Assembly: GCF_034421375.1 (NCBI RefSeq)
Contig: NZ_CP139779.1
Location: 1,922,001-1,986,000, forward strand
DNA from: Microbacterium invictum
GTDB lineage: Bacteria > Actinomycetota > Actinomycetes > Actinomycetales > Microbacteriaceae
Direction: 5' to 3'
DNA: 64,000 bases
Below the pieces are notes generated by a model, which searched no databases, had not been told where the DNA came from, and worked only from the letters and a program-made list of their open reading frames with translations. Numbering within the stretch: position 1 is the stretch's first letter; each line of letters starts with the position of its first letter. Positions 55,539-64,000 of this stretch are shown here, one piece after another. Both the position numbers and the translations under genes were made by a program.

Positions 55539-57539
55539 TCAGCGGGCCGCGAGGGTCTGGGCGATCGCCGCGACGGCGTCGGGGTTCTGCAGCGAGGTCG
55601 TGTCGCCGAGCGGCGTCGGCGCACGTCCGGCGCGGCGATCGAGGTCGGCCTCCCACAGCTGGGCGAGCAACCGCCGGAGGATCTTCCCCGATCGGGTCTT
55701 CGGAAGCTCCGGCACGCAGACGACGCGGTGCGGACGGGCGACGGGCCCGATCGCGCGCGCCACCTCGTCGCGCAGGGCCTGCTCGTCGGGTCGTGCGTGG
55801 CCGGCGGCCACGACGAAGACGACCACGCGCTGGCCGGTCACCGGATCGGTGACGCCTGTGGCCCCCGCCTCCGCGACGTCGTCGCGCGCGACCAGGGCCG
55901 ACTCGATCTCGATGGTCGACAGACGGTGGCCCGAGACGTTCACGACGTCGTCGAGGCGGCCGAGGATGCGGATGTTCCCGTCCTCGTCGCGCGTCGCGCC
56001 GTCGCCGGCGACGTAGTACCCGCCCCAGTCGCCGAGACCTGCGAAGGTCGACCAGTAGGCGCTCCGGTAGCGCGCCGGATCGCCCCACACGGTGCGGGCC
56101 ATCCCCGGCCAGGGGCGCCTGACCACGAGGGTGCCGGCGTCGCCCGGGGCGATCTCCGCCCCGCGGTCGTCGACGACGGCGACGTCGATGCCCGGGAGGG
56201 GCCGAGTGGGCGAGCCGGGGACCAGGGTGGTCGCTCCCGGGAGCGGGGCCACCATCGCCGCGCCGGTCTCGGACTGCCACCAGGTGTCCACGACCGGGAG
56301 CTCGCCTCTTCCGAACGTCTCGCGGAACCACAGCCAGGCCGCGGGGTTGATCGCCTCGCCCACCGTGCCCAGGAGGCGCAGGGTCGACAGGTCGAACCCG
56401 GCCGGGAGCGACTCGCCGAACCAGGCCATGAACGTGCGGATGAGCGTGGGCGCGGTGTAGTACACCGTCACGCCGTAGCGCTCGATGATCTCGAGGTGCC
56501 GCGTGCGGTCGGGGGTGTCGGGGGTGCCTTCGTAGATGACCTGCGTGAGTCCGTTGGAGAGCGGCCCGTACAGCTCGTAGGTGTGCGCGGTGACCCAGGC
56601 GAGGTCCGCGGTGCACCAGTGGACGTCGTCGGCCTTGGCGTCGAAGTGCGCCCAGTGGGCCCACGACGCGTGCGCGAGGTACCCGCCCGAGGTGTGCACC
56701 AGCCCCTTCGGGCGGCCGGTGGTTCCCGAGGTGTAGATGATGAAGAGCGGATGCTCCGCGTCGACGTCGTCCGCCTCGTGCACGTCGGGCTGCCCGGCGG
56801 TGATCTCGTGCCACCACACGTCGCGTCCGGACGTCCACGGCACGTCGTGCCCGGTGCGGCGGACGACCAGGACGTGCTCGAGGTCGGCGAGGCCCTCAGC
56901 CGCGGCATCCGCCGTCGACTTCACCTCCACCGCGGATCCCCGGCGGAACTGCCCGTCTGAGGTGATGAGCAGCTTCGCCCCGGTGTCTTCGAGGCGGAAG
57001 CGGAGGGCCTCCGCGGAGAACCCGCCGAACACGAGGGAGTGCACGGCGCCGATGCGGGCGCACGCGAGTGCGACGACCACGGTTTCGACGAGCACCGGCA
57101 GGTAGACCACCACGCGATCGCCCGCCTCGATGCCGAGCGCGGTGAGCGCGTGCGCGGCGCGAGCGACCTCGCGCTGCAGGTCGGCGTAGGTGACCCGGCG
57201 CCGGTCGCCCGGCTCACCCTCGAAGTACAGCGCCACGGTGTCGCCGCGCCCGGCGGCCACGTGCCGGTCGACGCAGTTGACCGCGACGTTGAGGCGCCCG
57301 CCGTCGAACCAGGTCGCCGACGGGACGATCTCGGGATCGTCCGGGTCGGGCGGCGTCCACTCGAGCGTCCGCCGCCAGGGCGTCGTCCAGTCCAGGCGCC
57401 GCGCCGCGTCGTCCCAGAAACCGAGCGGGTCGGCGGCGCCGCGCTCGTACGCCTCGGCAGTGACGTTGGCGCGGGCGGCGAGATCGGCCGGCGGGGCGAA
57501 ACGCAGGGCCGCGCGGTCGAGGGTGTCCGAGCCCGTCAC
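55539..57539 (-). CDS. acs: Acetate--CoA ligase (AMP-forming)
   Basis: Activates acetate or a related short acid to the acyl-CoA through an acyl-AMP. The 666-residue protein has the acetyl-CoA synthetase N-terminus (NVAVNCVDRHVAAGRGD), the P-loop-like YTSGTTGRPKGLVHTSGGY, DTWWQSETGAAMV, VAGDGATRDEDGNIRILGRLDD, SGHRLSTIEIE and the catalytic, normally acetylatable Lys in PKTRSGKILRRLL. The Trp of the acetate pocket (TWWQSE) is present, favouring acetate. GTG 57539 overlaps the permease stop (GTGA). Placement in a sulfonate-transport operon raises the chance of another substrate such as sulfoacetate, but nothing in the sequence proves it. Confidence 0.9.
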   Translation of the reverse strand: MTGSDTLDRAALRFAPPADLAARANVTAEAYERGAADPLGFWDDAARRLDWTTPWRRTLEWTPPDPDDPEIVPSATWFDGGRLNVAVNCVDRHVAAGRGDTVALYFEGEPGDRRRVTYADLQREVARAAHALTALGIEAGDRVVVYLPVLVETVVVALACARIGAVHSLVFGGFSAEALRFRLEDTGAKLLITSDGQFRRGSAVEVKSTADAAAEGLADLEHVLVVRRTGHDVPWTSGRDVWWHEITAGQPDVHEADDVDAEHPLFIIYTSGTTGRPKGLVHTSGGYLAHASWAHWAHFDAKADDVHWCTADLAWVTAHTYELYGPLSNGLTQVIYEGTPDTPDRTRHLEIIERYGVTVYYTAPTLIRTFMAWFGESLPAGFDLSTLRLLGTVGEAINPAAWLWFRETFGRGELPVVDTWWQSETGAAMVAPLPGATTLVPGSPTRPLPGIDVAVVDDRGAEIAPGDAGTLVVRRPWPGMARTVWGDPARYRSAYWSTFAGLGDWGGYYVAGDGATRDEDGNIRILGRLDDVVNVSGHRLSTIEIESALVARDDVAEAGATGVTDPVTGQRVVVFVVAAGHARPDEQALRDEVARAIGPVARPHRVVCVPELPKTRSGKILRRLLAQLWEADLDRRAGRAPTPLGDTTSLQNPDAVAAIAQTLAAR

Positions 57540-58426
57540 GCCCACCGCCGCAGGAGCCGCTTCTGCACCACGCTCAGGATCGCGTTGGAGAGCGCGCCGA
57601 GGAGCGCGAGCAGGACGATCGTGAGGAGGATGCGGTCGACCCGCCCGGTCTGCTGCGAGATCGTCAGCAGGAACCCCAGTCCCATCGCCGCGCCGAGCAG
57701 CTCGGAGGCGACGAGGAACAGCCACGCCTGCGCCATCCCGAGTCGGAGCCCCGAGACGAGCGCGGGGAGCACGGCGGGGAGCTGGACGGTACGGAAGAGC
57801 CCCCACCCTCGCAGGCTGAACGAACGTCCCATCTCCACCAGGTGCGCGTCGACGTGACGGAGAGCGCCGGCGACCGTGGTGAAGACGGGGAAGAACGCGC
57901 CGATCGCGATCAGCGTGACCTTCGACTCCTCCCCGATCCCCATCCACAGCAGCAGGAGCGGAACGAGGGCGAGCGACGGGATGGCGCGCAGCGCGGCGAG
58001 CGAGGGGCTGAGCAGCACGTCGCCGATGCGGGTGAGACCCACGAGCCCCGCCGCGGCGATCCCGATGACCGAGCCCAGGGCGAACCCGAGGAGCACACGC
58101 TGCACCGAGATCGCGATGTTCAGCCACAGCTCGCCGGTCTGCGCCATCTCGACCGCGGCGGTGACGACCGTCGCCGGCGCCGGCAGCCGGTAGGCGGGGA
58201 TCGCCCCCGTGCTCGAGGCGACCTGCCAGGCGAGAAGGAGCACGGCGGGAACGATCAGGCCCCCGACGATCCGGACTCCGGGCCGTGCCCAGAACTCCCG
58301 ACGCGCGGGAGCCCCCGTCGCCGCAGCGACGGGGGCGGGGGCCGGAGCGGCCGTCACAGACGGCCCGTCCCGCCCGGGTTCGTGATGGAGCGTCGAGGCG
58401 CGGCCCTGTCGGACGTCGGTGCTCAC
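57536..58426 (-). CDS. ssuC: Sulfonate/nitrate/taurine-type ABC transporter permease
   Basis: A 296-residue inner-membrane permease of the SsuC/TauC family. It has six predicted helices and the cytoplasmic EAA-like loop (QLPAVLPALVSGLRLGMAQA), with LAWQVASSTGAIPAYRLPAP before the first core segment. It forms an importer with the adjacent ATPase and lipoprotein genes. GTGA overlaps join it to the binding-protein gene upstream and to acs downstream. Confidence 0.9.
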   Translation of the reverse strand: MSTDVRQGRASTLHHEPGRDGPSVTAAPAPAPVAAATGAPARREFWARPGVRIVGGLIVPAVLLLAWQVASSTGAIPAYRLPAPATVVTAAVEMAQTGELWLNIAISVQRVLLGFALGSVIGIAAAGLVGLTRIGDVLLSPSLAALRAIPSLALVPLLLLWMGIGEESKVTLIAIGAFFPVFTTVAGALRHVDAHLVEMGRSFSLRGWGLFRTVQLPAVLPALVSGLRLGMAQAWLFLVASELLGAAMGLGFLLTISQQTGRVDRILLTIVLLALLGALSNAILSVVQKRLLRRWA

Positions 58427-59475
58427 TGGTCCTCCGTCGCCGCGCGGGCGAAGCTGTCGTCGACGAGGGTCTCGAGGGCGTCGTCGACCGCGGCCTGGCC
58501 GCCTTGGATGGAGCCGGACTCGACGAGCACCGGACCGATCTTCTCCAGCACCGACAGCTGGTCGTCGCCGGGGATGCCGCTGACGTCGAGGTTCGAGCGC
58601 TCGGTGATGACCGTCTCGGCGACGACGGGGTCGATGCCGGCGACCTCGGCCAGGAGCGCCGCGGTCTCGTCGGGGTTCTCCAGGGCCCAGGCACGGGCTT
58701 CCTCGTAGGCGTCGACGACGACCTGGGCCACGTCGGGGTGGTCGGTCAGGAACTCCTCGGTGGCGTTCAGGAAGCCGTAGGAGTTGAAGTCGACGTTGCG
58801 GTAGACCAGCTCGGCGCCCGACTCCGCCTCGGCGGCGGCCATGATCGGGTCGAGCCCGGCCCATGCGTCGACCGAGCCGGCGTCGAGGGCGGCGCGACCG
58901 TCGGCGTGCTGCAGGTTCTGCAGCTGGACGTCGGCGATCGTCAGCCCCTCGGTCTCCAGGGCCTGGAGGAGGAAGAAGTAGGGATCGGTGCCGGGGGTGG
59001 CGGCGACAGACTTCCCGGCCAGATCGGCGACGGAGGTGATGTCGCTCCCCGCGGGGACGACCAGGGCCGACCACTCGGGCTGCGAGTAGATGTCGATGAC
59101 CTTGATCGGCGAGCCGTTCGCGCGGGCGAGGAGCGCCGCCGAGCCTGCCGTCGACCCGACGTCGATCGACCCGGAGCGCAGGAACTCGTTGGCCTTGTTC
59201 GATCCCGCCGACTGCACCCATTCGACGGTGACCTCGTCGCCGAGGGCCTCCTCGATGAGCCCCTGGTCGCGCACGATGAGGCTCAGCGGGTTGTACGTGG
59301 CGAAGTCGATCGACAGGGTGTCGGTGGACCACTCGGTGCTCTCGGCGCCCGTCGAGCCCGCGGCGTCCGCGTTCGACGCGTCCGCGCTCTCGCCGGCGAG
59401 GCATCCTGTCGTGGCGAGCATGATCGTCCCGGCGATCGCAAGGGCGGGAACGGTTCGGCGGACGATGGTGCTCAT
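58423..59475 (-). CDS. ssuA: Sulfonate-type ABC transporter substrate-binding lipoprotein
   Basis: A 350-residue exported lipoprotein: a signal peptide (VPALAIAGTIMLATTGC, lipobox Cys25) and an SsuA/NMT1-like periplasmic-binding fold with YNPLSLIVRDQGLIEEALG, RSGSIDVGSTAGSAALLARA, LAGKSVAATPGTDPYFFLLQ and LDAGSVDAWAGLDPIMAAAE. These segments are closest to aliphatic-sulfonate binding proteins; taurine or nitrate cannot be excluded. Its ATG overlaps the ATPase stop (ATGA). No desulfonating monooxygenase (ssuD) is in the operon. Confidence 0.9.
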   Translation of the reverse strand: MSTIVRRTVPALAIAGTIMLATTGCLAGESADASNADAAGSTGAESTEWSTDTLSIDFATYNPLSLIVRDQGLIEEALGDEVTVEWVQSAGSNKANEFLRSGSIDVGSTAGSAALLARANGSPIKVIDIYSQPEWSALVVPAGSDITSVADLAGKSVAATPGTDPYFFLLQALETEGLTIADVQLQNLQHADGRAALDAGSVDAWAGLDPIMAAAEAESGAELVYRNVDFNSYGFLNATEEFLTDHPDVAQVVVDAYEEARAWALENPDETAALLAEVAGIDPVVAETVITERSNLDVSGIPGDDQLSVLEKIGPVLVESGSIQGGQAAVDDALETLVDDSFARAATEDQ

Positions 59476-60326
59476 CGGGTCTCCTCGGCGGTGCGGCGGG
59501 TGTCGGGTGCGCTGTGGTGGGTGTCGACGCCGAGCCCCTCGAGGAGTTCGGCGCGAAGGGCGGTGAAGTCGTGGGCGGCGCGATCGCGCGGGCGGACGCC
59601 GGGCACGTCGACGATCCGGGCGATCGAGGATGCCGCGGGGTCGCCGCCGAGCGAGCGGAGGAGCAGCACGCGGTCGGCCAGGTACAGCGCCTCCTCGACG
59701 TCGTGGGTGACGAGCAGGACGGTGGTGGGCCGCGCGGCGTGGATCTGCAGCAGCAGGTCCTGCATGCGCAGGCGGGTGAGGGCGTCCAGTGCGCCGAAGG
59801 GCTCGTCGAGCAGCAGCACCTCGGGGTTCCGGGCGAGCGCCCGGGCGAGGGAGGTGCGCTGGGCCATTCCGCCGGAGACCTCCCGCGGACGGCGATCGGC
59901 GGCGTGGCCGAGACCGACGAGAGCGAGGAGCTCGGCGACGCGCTCACGGCGCTCCGCCCCGCGCACCCCGCGGGGAAGGCCCAGCGCGACGTTGTCGGCG
60001 ATGGTGCGCCAGGGCAGGAGACGCGGCTCCTGGAACGCCACGGCGGTGCGCTCGTCGGTGTCGCGGACAGGGGCGTCGTCGAGCTCGATTATCCCGGCGG
60101 TCGGGGTGTCCAAGCCCGCGAGAAGACGCAGCAGCGTGGACTTGCCGCACCCGGAGGGGCCGACGACGGCGACGATCTCACCGGGCGCGAGAGCGAGGTC
60201 GACGTCACGCAGGACGGGCAGCGGGGCCGGCGTCGGAAAGGTTCGCGACACCCCGGCCACCCGCACCGCGCCACGACGACCGCCGCGGGCGGGCACGTCG
60301 ATGACGCGGGAGTTCGGGGTGGGCAT
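59472..60326 (-). CDS. ssuB: Sulfonate-type ABC transporter ATP-binding protein
   Basis: A 284-residue ATPase with Walker A VVGPSGCGKSTLLRLLAGLD, Q-loop FQEPRLLPWRTI, signature REVSGGMAQRTSLARAL, Walker B VLLLDEPFGALDALTR and the H-loop VLLVTHDVEEAL, the layout of SsuB/TauB. The C-terminal extension after LLLRSLGG is longer than in TauB. It is the first gene of the operon in transcription order, 73 bases after gmk; ATG 60326 (MPTPNSRV) is the best start though no strong ribosome site is visible. Confidence 0.9.
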   Translation of the reverse strand: MPTPNSRVIDVPARGGRRGAVRVAGVSRTFPTPAPLPVLRDVDLALAPGEIVAVVGPSGCGKSTLLRLLAGLDTPTAGIIELDDAPVRDTDERTAVAFQEPRLLPWRTIADNVALGLPRGVRGAERRERVAELLALVGLGHAADRRPREVSGGMAQRTSLARALARNPEVLLLDEPFGALDALTRLRMQDLLLQIHAARPTTVLLVTHDVEEALYLADRVLLLRSLGGDPAASSIARIVDVPGVRPRDRAAHDFTALRAELLEGLGVDTHHSAPDTRRTAEETR

Positions 60327-60371
60327 GCACCAAGCCTGCCCACCCCGGCGCTCGATGACACATCGGGCGTA

Positions 60372-60385
60372 ACGTTCTGAAACGT
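60372..60385. promoter_or_regulatory. Inverted repeat ACGTT-N4-AACGT before the sulfonate operon
   Basis: ACGTT and AACGT (each 5 bp) with a 4-nt spacer lie in the 73-base gap between gmk and ssuB, an AT-richer patch. It could be an operator for the sulfonate operon; no regulator is encoded nearby. Confidence 0.35.
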
Positions 60386-60399
60386 CCGCGTCCGCGAAG

Positions 60400-61299
60400 T
60401 CAGCGCGCAGCGAGCGAGACGACCTCCGCCGCCGCCCGCGCGACGTCGTCATTGACCACCCGGTAATCGAACTCCGACTGCGCCGCCAGCTCCACCCGCG
60501 CCGTCCGCAGCCGGCGCGCCCGCTCCTCGGCGTCCTCGGTGCCTCGGCCGACGAGACGGTTCACCAGTTCGTCCCAGCTGGGTGGGAGGAGGAAGACGAG
60601 CGTCGCCGACGGCTCGGCCGCCCTCACCTGCCGGGCGCCCTGCAGATCGATCTCGAGCAGCACCGTGCGCCCGTCCTCGAGGGCGTCCTCGATGGGCCGG
60701 CGAGGGGTGCCGTACCGGTGGGAGTTGTGCACGGTGGCCCACTCCAGAAGCTGACCCTCGGCGATGAGCCGGTCGAATCCCGCGTCATCGACGAAGAAGT
60801 AGTGCTCTCCGTCACGCTCGCCGGGCCGGGGTGCGCGCGTCGTCGCCGAGATCGACAGCAGGATGTCGGGATGGTGCGCTTTGATGTGCGCGGCCACCGT
60901 GCCCTTGCCGACCGCCGTCGGGCCGGCCAGGACGATCAGGCGGCTCCGGTCGGTGCGCGGCGCCGGCTCGGGCCAGCGGTCGTCGAGGAATGCCAGCAGA
61001 TCGCGGCGCTGGCGGGCGCCCAGCCCGCCGAGCCGCTTGACCGGTGCAATGGCGAGGGTCTCGAGGATGCGGTCGCGCTTGCCCTCGCCGATCGCCGGGA
61101 GGGCGGTCAGGAACTCCGTGACGCGGAGGGTTCCGGCGGGCGAGTCGGGCGCGGCGAACGCACGACGAGCGAGCTCCTGGGGCGAGGTCACCCGTGTGGC
61201 GAGGTCGCGCTTGAGCGCCGCCCTCGCGCGGCGGGCCGCGACGGCCCGCTCCGACGCGGCCCGACGGTCGACCTCGGGGGGACGACGCGGCGAGCTCAC
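60400..61299 (-). CDS. gmk: Guanylate kinase with N-terminal actinobacterial integration host factor domain
   Basis: A 299-residue fusion. Residues about 12-105 resemble mycobacterial integration host factor (mIHF): ASERAVAARRARAALK, then LTALPAIGEGKRDRILETL and IAPVKRLGGLGARQRRDLL, the DNA-binding part. Residues about 119-299 are guanylate kinase (GMP to GDP), with the P-loop AGPTAVGKGTV, the GMP-binding SISATTRAPRPGERDGEHY and EIDLQGARQV. There is no ATG or GTG near the junction, so a separate kinase is unlikely. In M. tuberculosis mihF and gmk are neighbours, so the fusion joins adjacent genes. GTG 61299 overlaps the pyrF stop (GTGA). Confidence 0.92.
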   Translation of the reverse strand: MSSPRRPPEVDRRAASERAVAARRARAALKRDLATRVTSPQELARRAFAAPDSPAGTLRVTEFLTALPAIGEGKRDRILETLAIAPVKRLGGLGARQRRDLLAFLDDRWPEPAPRTDRSRLIVLAGPTAVGKGTVAAHIKAHHPDILLSISATTRAPRPGERDGEHYFFVDDAGFDRLIAEGQLLEWATVHNSHRYGTPRRPIEDALEDGRTVLLEIDLQGARQVRAAEPSATLVFLLPPSWDELVNRLVGRGTEDAEERARRLRTARVELAAQSEFDYRVVNDDVARAAAEVVSLAAR

Positions 61300-62153
61300 G
61301 ACAGCACCTTCCGGTATAGGGCCCGCCGTTCGTCGATCCGGGCGGCGAGCTCTGTCGGACCGGCGGAGAGGATGCTTCGGCTCTCGCTGGCGAGCACGTT
61401 GCGCGAGAGCGCCCCGAACAGGCGCGGCAGGTCGGCGGGCTCTGCACCCTGGGCTCCGAAACCGGGCGCGAGGATCGGCGCACCGCGGAGCAGGTCGTCG
61501 GTGAGCCCGAGCTCGCCACGGTCGACGGTCGCGCCGACGACGAGGCCGATCGGGCCGAGATCGCCGGTGAAGGCGGCCGAGCCGTTCACCCAGGTCACGT
61601 CGCGGGCGACCCGGGCGGCGACGGTCTGCCCGTCGTCCGCGGCCACGTCCACCGGGTGGGCGGTCTGCAGCGGAGCCGCTTCGGGGTTGCTGGTACCCGC
61701 GAGGACGAAGACGCCCTTGCCGGCACGGACCGCCCCGGTGAGGGTCTCGCGGAGAGAGTCGGGCCCGAGATAGGGGCTGACGGTGAGTGCATCGGCCTCC
61801 AGCGGCGCACCGGTGCTCAGCCAGGCTGCGGCGTACGCCGCCATCGTGCTCCCAATGTCGCCGCGCTTGGCGTCGGCGATGACGAGCAAGCCCGATGCGC
61901 GGGCGGCGGAGAGGGTCTCTTCGAGCACGGCGAAGCCCGCGGCGCCGAACCGCTCGAAGAACGCCACCTGGGGCTTGACCGCACCGACGCGCCCGGCGGC
62001 GGCCTCGACCGTCCGCAGGGCGAAGGTGCGAACCCCTGCCGCGGTGTCGTCGAGACCCCAGTCGGCGAGCAGATGCGCATGCGGATCGATGCCCACGCAG
62101 AGAGGGCCGTGGTCGTCGAGGGCGGCCCGCAGGCGTTCGGCGAAACCGGTCAC
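61296..62153 (-). CDS. pyrF: Orotidine-5'-phosphate decarboxylase (type 2)
   Basis: Last step of UMP synthesis. The 285-residue protein has [33 protein letters not shown], the catalytic Lys/Asp motif [17 protein letters not shown] and [14 protein letters not shown], the layout of the longer mycobacterial-type PyrF. GTG 62153 overlaps the carB stop (GTGA), and its own stop overlaps gmk. Confidence 0.96.
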   Translation of the reverse strand: MTGFAERLRAALDDHGPLCVGIDPHAHLLADWGLDDTAAGVRTFALRTVEAAAGRVGAVKPQVAFFERFGAAGFAVLEETLSAARASGLLVIADAKRGDIGSTMAAYAAAWLSTGAPLEADALTVSPYLGPDSLRETLTGAVRAGKGVFVLAGTSNPEAAPLQTAHPVDVAADDGQTVAARVARDVTWVNGSAAFTGDLGPIGLVVGATVDRGELGLTDDLLRGAPILAPGFGAQGAEPADLPRLFGALSRNVLASESRSILSAGPTELAARIDERRALYRKVLS

Positions 62154-64000
62154 CGGGCCGCCGCCCGGTCGGCCGCGTACTCCTGCAGGCTCCGCACCGC
62201 GAACCCCTCGCGCAACACGGGGAGGGCGCTCACGGCGGCACCGAGCACCGCCATGGTGGTGAACAGCGCCTTGTCGGCCGCGACCGCCGCGGCGCGGATC
62301 TCGTAGCCGTCGGCCCGGGCGAGCCCGCCGCTGGGGGTGTTCACGACGATGTCGATGTCGCCGGCGTTGATGAGGTCGACGATGTTCGTCTCCCCTGTCG
62401 CCTGGGTGGCGGAGTACTTGTTCACCACCCGCACCTGGATGCCGTTGCGCCCGAGGATCTCGGCCGTCCCCTCCGTGGCCACGAGGTCGAACCCGAGTTC
62501 CTGGAGCCGGTGGGCGGGAAGGATCACGGCGCGCTTGTCGCCGTCGGCGACGGAGATGAAGACGGTGCCCGTCAGCGGCATCCCGCCGTAGGCGGCCTCC
62601 TGGCTCTTGGCGAACGCGGTCGGGAAGTCGCGGTCGATTCCCATGACCTCGCCGGTCGAGCGCATCTCCGGCCCGAGGACGGAGTCCACGATCTGGCCGT
62701 CGCGTGTGCGGAACCGCTTGAAGGGCAGCACCGCCTCCTTGACGGCGACGGGGGCGCCCAGGGGCACACGCGAGCCGTCGGCCTCGGGGAGGAGCCCCTC
62801 GGTCACGAGCTCTGCCACCGTCGAGCCCGCCATGATGCGGCTCGCGGCCTTGGCGAGCGGGATCCCGAGCGCCTTGGAGACGAACGGCACCGTGCGGCTC
62901 GCGCGGGGATTCGCCTCGATGACGTAGAGCACACCCGCGCTGATCGCGAACTGCACATTCAGAAGACCCCGCACCCCCACTCGGTGGGCGATGGCGAGGG
63001 TCGCCTCGCGCACCCGGTCGATGTCGCTCCGACCGAGCGACATCGGTGGCAGCGCGCAGCTGGAGTCGCCGGAGTGGATGCCGGCCTCCTCGAGGTGCTC
63101 CATGATGCCGCCGACGTACAGCCGGTCGCCGTCGTAGAGCGCATCGACGTCGATCTCGATGGCGTCGTCGAGGAACCGGTCGACCAGAAGCGGCATCCCC
63201 GGTCCGATGATCGCCTGATCGGCGATGCGGACGAAGTAGTCGCGCAGGCTCGGGGTGTCGTACACGATCTCCATGCCGCGGCCGCCGAGCACGAAACTCG
63301 GGCGGACGAGCACCGGGTACCCGATCTCCTCGGCAATGGTGACGGCCTGGTCGACGTCGATGGCCGTGCCGTTGCGCGGCGCGATCAGACCGGCGTCGTC
63401 GAGGAGGCGCGAGAAGAGCTCGCGCTCCTCGGCGAGCTCGATCGCGGCGGGACTCGTGCCCAGGATCCGGTAGCCGGCATCCTCGATCCCCTGCGCGAGG
63501 CCGAGCGGCGTCTGGCCGCCCAGCTGGCAGATGACGCCGAGGATCTCCCCCGACTGCGATTCGGCGTGCAGGACCTCCAGCACGTCCTCCAGCGTCAGCG
63601 GCTCGAAGTACAGCCGGTCTGAGGTGTCGTAATCGGTCGACACCGTCTCGGGGTTGCAGTTGACCATGATGGTCTCGAAGCCGGCGTCTGCGAGGGCGAA
63701 CGAGGCGTGCACGCAGGAGTAGTCGAACTCCACGCCCTGGCCGATGCGGTTGGGGCCAGAGCCGATGATGACCACCTTGGTGCGCTCGGACGCCGCGATC
63801 TCGGTCTCGCTGTCGTAGCTGGAGTAGTGGTACGGCGTCAGCGCCGGGAACTCTCCCGCGCAGGTGTCGACGGTCTTGTACACCGGGCGGATGCCGAGCC
63901 CGTGGCGCAGGGCCCGCGCCTCGGCCTCGGAGATGCCGCGCAGCTGCGCGATCTGCACGTCGCTGAAACCGTGATCCTTCGCCAGACGCAGGGTCGCGTC
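62150..64000 (-). CDS. carB: Carbamoyl-phosphate synthase large subunit, partial (N-terminal half off window)
   Basis: Makes carbamoyl phosphate for pyrimidine and arginine synthesis. The visible 616 residues begin inside the oligomerisation domain ([19 protein letters not shown]), then the second ATP-grasp unit ([78 protein letters not shown]) and the C-terminal MGS-like allosteric domain ([19 protein letters not shown]). The first half continues past the right edge. It is the first visible gene of carB-pyrF-gmk. Confidence 0.97.
   Translation of the reverse strand, partial: DATLRLAKDHGFSDVQIAQLRGISEAEARALRHGLGIRPVYKTVDTCAGEFPALTPYHYSSYDSETEIAASERTKVVIIGSGPNRIGQGVEFDYSCVHASFALADAGFETIMVNCNPETVSTDYDTSDRLYFEPLTLEDVLEVLHAESQSGEILGVICQLGGQTPLGLAQGIEDAGYRILGTSPAAIELAEERELFSRLLDDAGLIAPRNGTAIDVDQAVTIAEEIGYPVLVRPSFVLGGRGMEIVYDTPSLRDYFVRIADQAIIGPGMPLLVDRFLDDAIEIDVDALYDGDRLYVGGIMEHLEEAGIHSGDSSCALPPMSLGRSDIDRVREATLAIAHRVGVRGLLNVQFAISAGVLYVIEANPRASRTVPFVSKALGIPLAKAASRIMAGSTVAELVTEGLLPEADGSRVPLGAPVAVKEAVLPFKRFRTRDGQIVDSVLGPEMRSTGEVMGIDRDFPTAFAKSQEAAYGGMPLTGTVFISVADGDKRAVILPAHRLQELGFDLVATEGTAEILGRNGIQVRVVNKYSATQATGETNIVDLINAGDIDIVVNTPSGGLARADGYEIRAAAVAADKALFTTMAVLGAAVSALPVLREGFAVRSLQEYAADRAAAR

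Noticed and set aside
60369..60383. GlnR box (GTAAC-GAAAC) before the sulfonate operon
   Set aside because: The half-sites are separated by 5 rather than 6 nt and no second pair follows, unlike the exact site at glnA.

Overview
The window is a dense, high-GC (roughly 70% by eye) actinobacterial chromosome segment. Gene content and order point to the family Microbacteriaceae, most likely Microbacterium or a close relative: a gmk gene fused to actinobacterial integration host factor, the HGxxPAAW small membrane protein in the trp cluster, the pepA-lpdA-sucB-DUF4191-RDD-glnA block, and a helicase-dead PriA. There are no rRNA genes, insertion sequences, phage genes or CRISPR arrays, and no gene-free gap above 300 bases. 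One tRNA (tRNA-Leu, CAA) is present. Both ends cut genes: glnA at the left (C-terminal part missing) and carB at the right (N-terminal part missing).

Layout. 1-8.3 kb: glutamine synthetase with a GlnR-type operator, RDD and DUF4191 membrane proteins, an unrecognised membrane protein with a possible degenerate kinase fold, then (minus strand) the 2-oxoacid dehydrogenase E2, E3 and leucyl aminopeptidase. 8.4-11.6 kb: PAC2 protein, principal sigma factor, and a CofE-like protein. 11.7-29.1 kb: mostly monocistronic metabolic and repair genes (AEC permease, amylosucrase, Nei glycosylase, secreted beta-propeller, psuGK for pseudouridine catabolism, SDR, DHFR-like, SGNH hydrolase, MFS, LLM flavoprotein, DUF885 peptidase, polA, thioesterase, ANTAR regulator PdtaR). 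29.2-31.5 kb: tRNA-Leu, a PLDc_N/SHOCT protein and a frameshifted recQ. 31.5-46.3 kb: a long minus-strand block, transcribed hisE-hisG-hisF-hisI, Trp-associated membrane proteins, trpC-trpB-trpA, lgt, gltB-gltD, pyk. 46.3-64 kb: another minus-strand block, transcribed carB-pyrF-gmk, an inserted sulfonate-transporter/acs/metY operon, rpoZ-metK-priA-fmt-rsmB-rpe and a membrane protein.

Functionally the window holds nitrogen assimilation (glnA, gltBD), the E2/E3 of 2-oxoacid dehydrogenases, glycolysis (pyk), His and Trp synthesis, pyrimidine and GMP synthesis, sulfur-amino-acid metabolism (metY, metK, sulfonate import), replication/repair (polA, priA, nei, recQ) and core transcription/translation (sigA, rpoZ, fmt, rsmB). 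Most operon joints are 4-bp ATGA/GTGA overlaps, which implies translational coupling.

The most notable observations are: a recurrent TANNNT box 6-7 nt before the start codon of at least 15 genes (leaderless transcription); a four-element GlnR box at glnA; an mIHF-guanylate kinase fusion; an apparently complete sulfonate-import/acetyl-CoA/O-acetylhomoserine sulfhydrylase operon wedged between gmk and rpoZ; absence of trpE, lipBA and coaBC from the positions they hold in M. tuberculosis; and a one-base frameshift in recQ. I saw no defence island or clearly new multi-gene system; the sulfonate/metY operon and the pseudokinase-like gene are the best candidates for undescribed biology.
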